Part shown: piece by piece, positions 63,929 through 64,000 of the stretch | Numbering within the stretch: the first letter of the stretch is position 1 | How the letters are laid out: every line of letters starts with the position of its first letter | Assembly: GCA_963729295.1 (NCBI GenBank) | Contig: CAVSNJ010000020.1 | Coordinates: 248,001 to 312,000 of the forward strand | Source of the DNA: DATJLY01 sp963729295 | GTDB lineage: Bacteria; Pseudomonadota; Alphaproteobacteria; ATCC43930; CGMCC-115725 | DNA: 64,000 nt | Reading direction: 5' to 3' | Position numbers and translations under genes: made by a program | Notes under the pieces: generated by a model | What the model was told of the DNA's origin: nothing | The model's input: the letters and a program-made list of their open reading frames with translations, nothing else | Databases searched by the model: none

Positions 63929-64000
63929 CTGAACGTTGCCCGCACCGACGAAGCGCTCGCAGACGCAAAGGCTGCTTCCTAGAATTGGATAGTGCCAGGG

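Noticed and set aside
62310..64000. Prophage
   Set aside because: Only integrase and excisionase-like genes are visible; no structural or lysis genes in the window.

Overview
The window is a dense, GC-rich bacterial chromosome segment. Its conserved gene neighbourhoods point to an alphaproteobacterium, possibly of Rhodospirillales type: polyprenyl synthase / DUF2007 / TrmN6-like methyltransferase / S49 peptidase; glyQ-glyS-ppdK; carA-carB-greA; and YqeY-dnaG-rpoD-tRNA. The taxonomic placement is inferred from gene order and composition, not from a search.

Layout. 1-6.6 kb: envelope and lipid genes (truncated acyltransferase 3, small lipoproteins, an acyl-CoA ligase, an S41 protease, an EamA exporter) and a tRNA-Pro. 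6.6-18 kb: core block with polyprenyl synthase, DUF2007, methyltransferase, S49 peptidase, a secreted 740-aa protein with a duplicated domain, glyQ, glyS and ppdK. 18-30.8 kb: accessory metabolism and transport (two cupins, an orphan periplasmic binding protein, two MFS transporters, a GST, a frameshifted class II aldolase, an enoyl-CoA hydratase, an XRE regulator behind a perfect palindrome, a MOSC protein, and a permease divergent from a MocR regulator). 30.8-35.5 kb: a lower-GC stretch with a Tat-exported alpha/beta hydrolase and a DUF3108 gene that runs in frame, without a stop, into an EF-G-like GTPase; a 27-bp direct repeat flanks the DUF3108 part. 35.5-47.4 kb: a second orphan binding protein, GNAT, a glycosyltransferase-like protein, a TPR plus ATP-grasp protein next to msrP, several tiny membrane or lipoprotein genes, a low-GC probably frameshifted gene, a ferritin-like protein, LysR, trxB and a 639-aa repeat-containing unknown.

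47.5-52 kb: an intergenic field of CGAACCCAATT-type repeats invaded by a compound palindrome, then a likely surface-glycan/lipid module (GT39 glycosyltransferase, a tandem-PAP2 phosphatase, an ELM1-family protein) and an Lrp regulator. 52-62.3 kb: conserved greA-carB-carA, then YqeY, dnaG, rpoD and a CAT-anticodon tRNA. From 62.3 kb to the end of the window lies the left edge of an integrative element: a tyrosine recombinase whose last codons run antisense through the tRNA, preceded by an overlapping excisionase-like HTH gene.

No CRISPR array, complete phage, toxin-antitoxin pair or recognisable defence operon was seen. The most unusual items are the DUF3108/EF-G read-through with its flanking repeat, the 19/36-bp periodic intergenic repeat family, the integrase-tRNA overlap, the TPR/ATP-grasp-MsrP pairing and the internally repeated unknown proteins.
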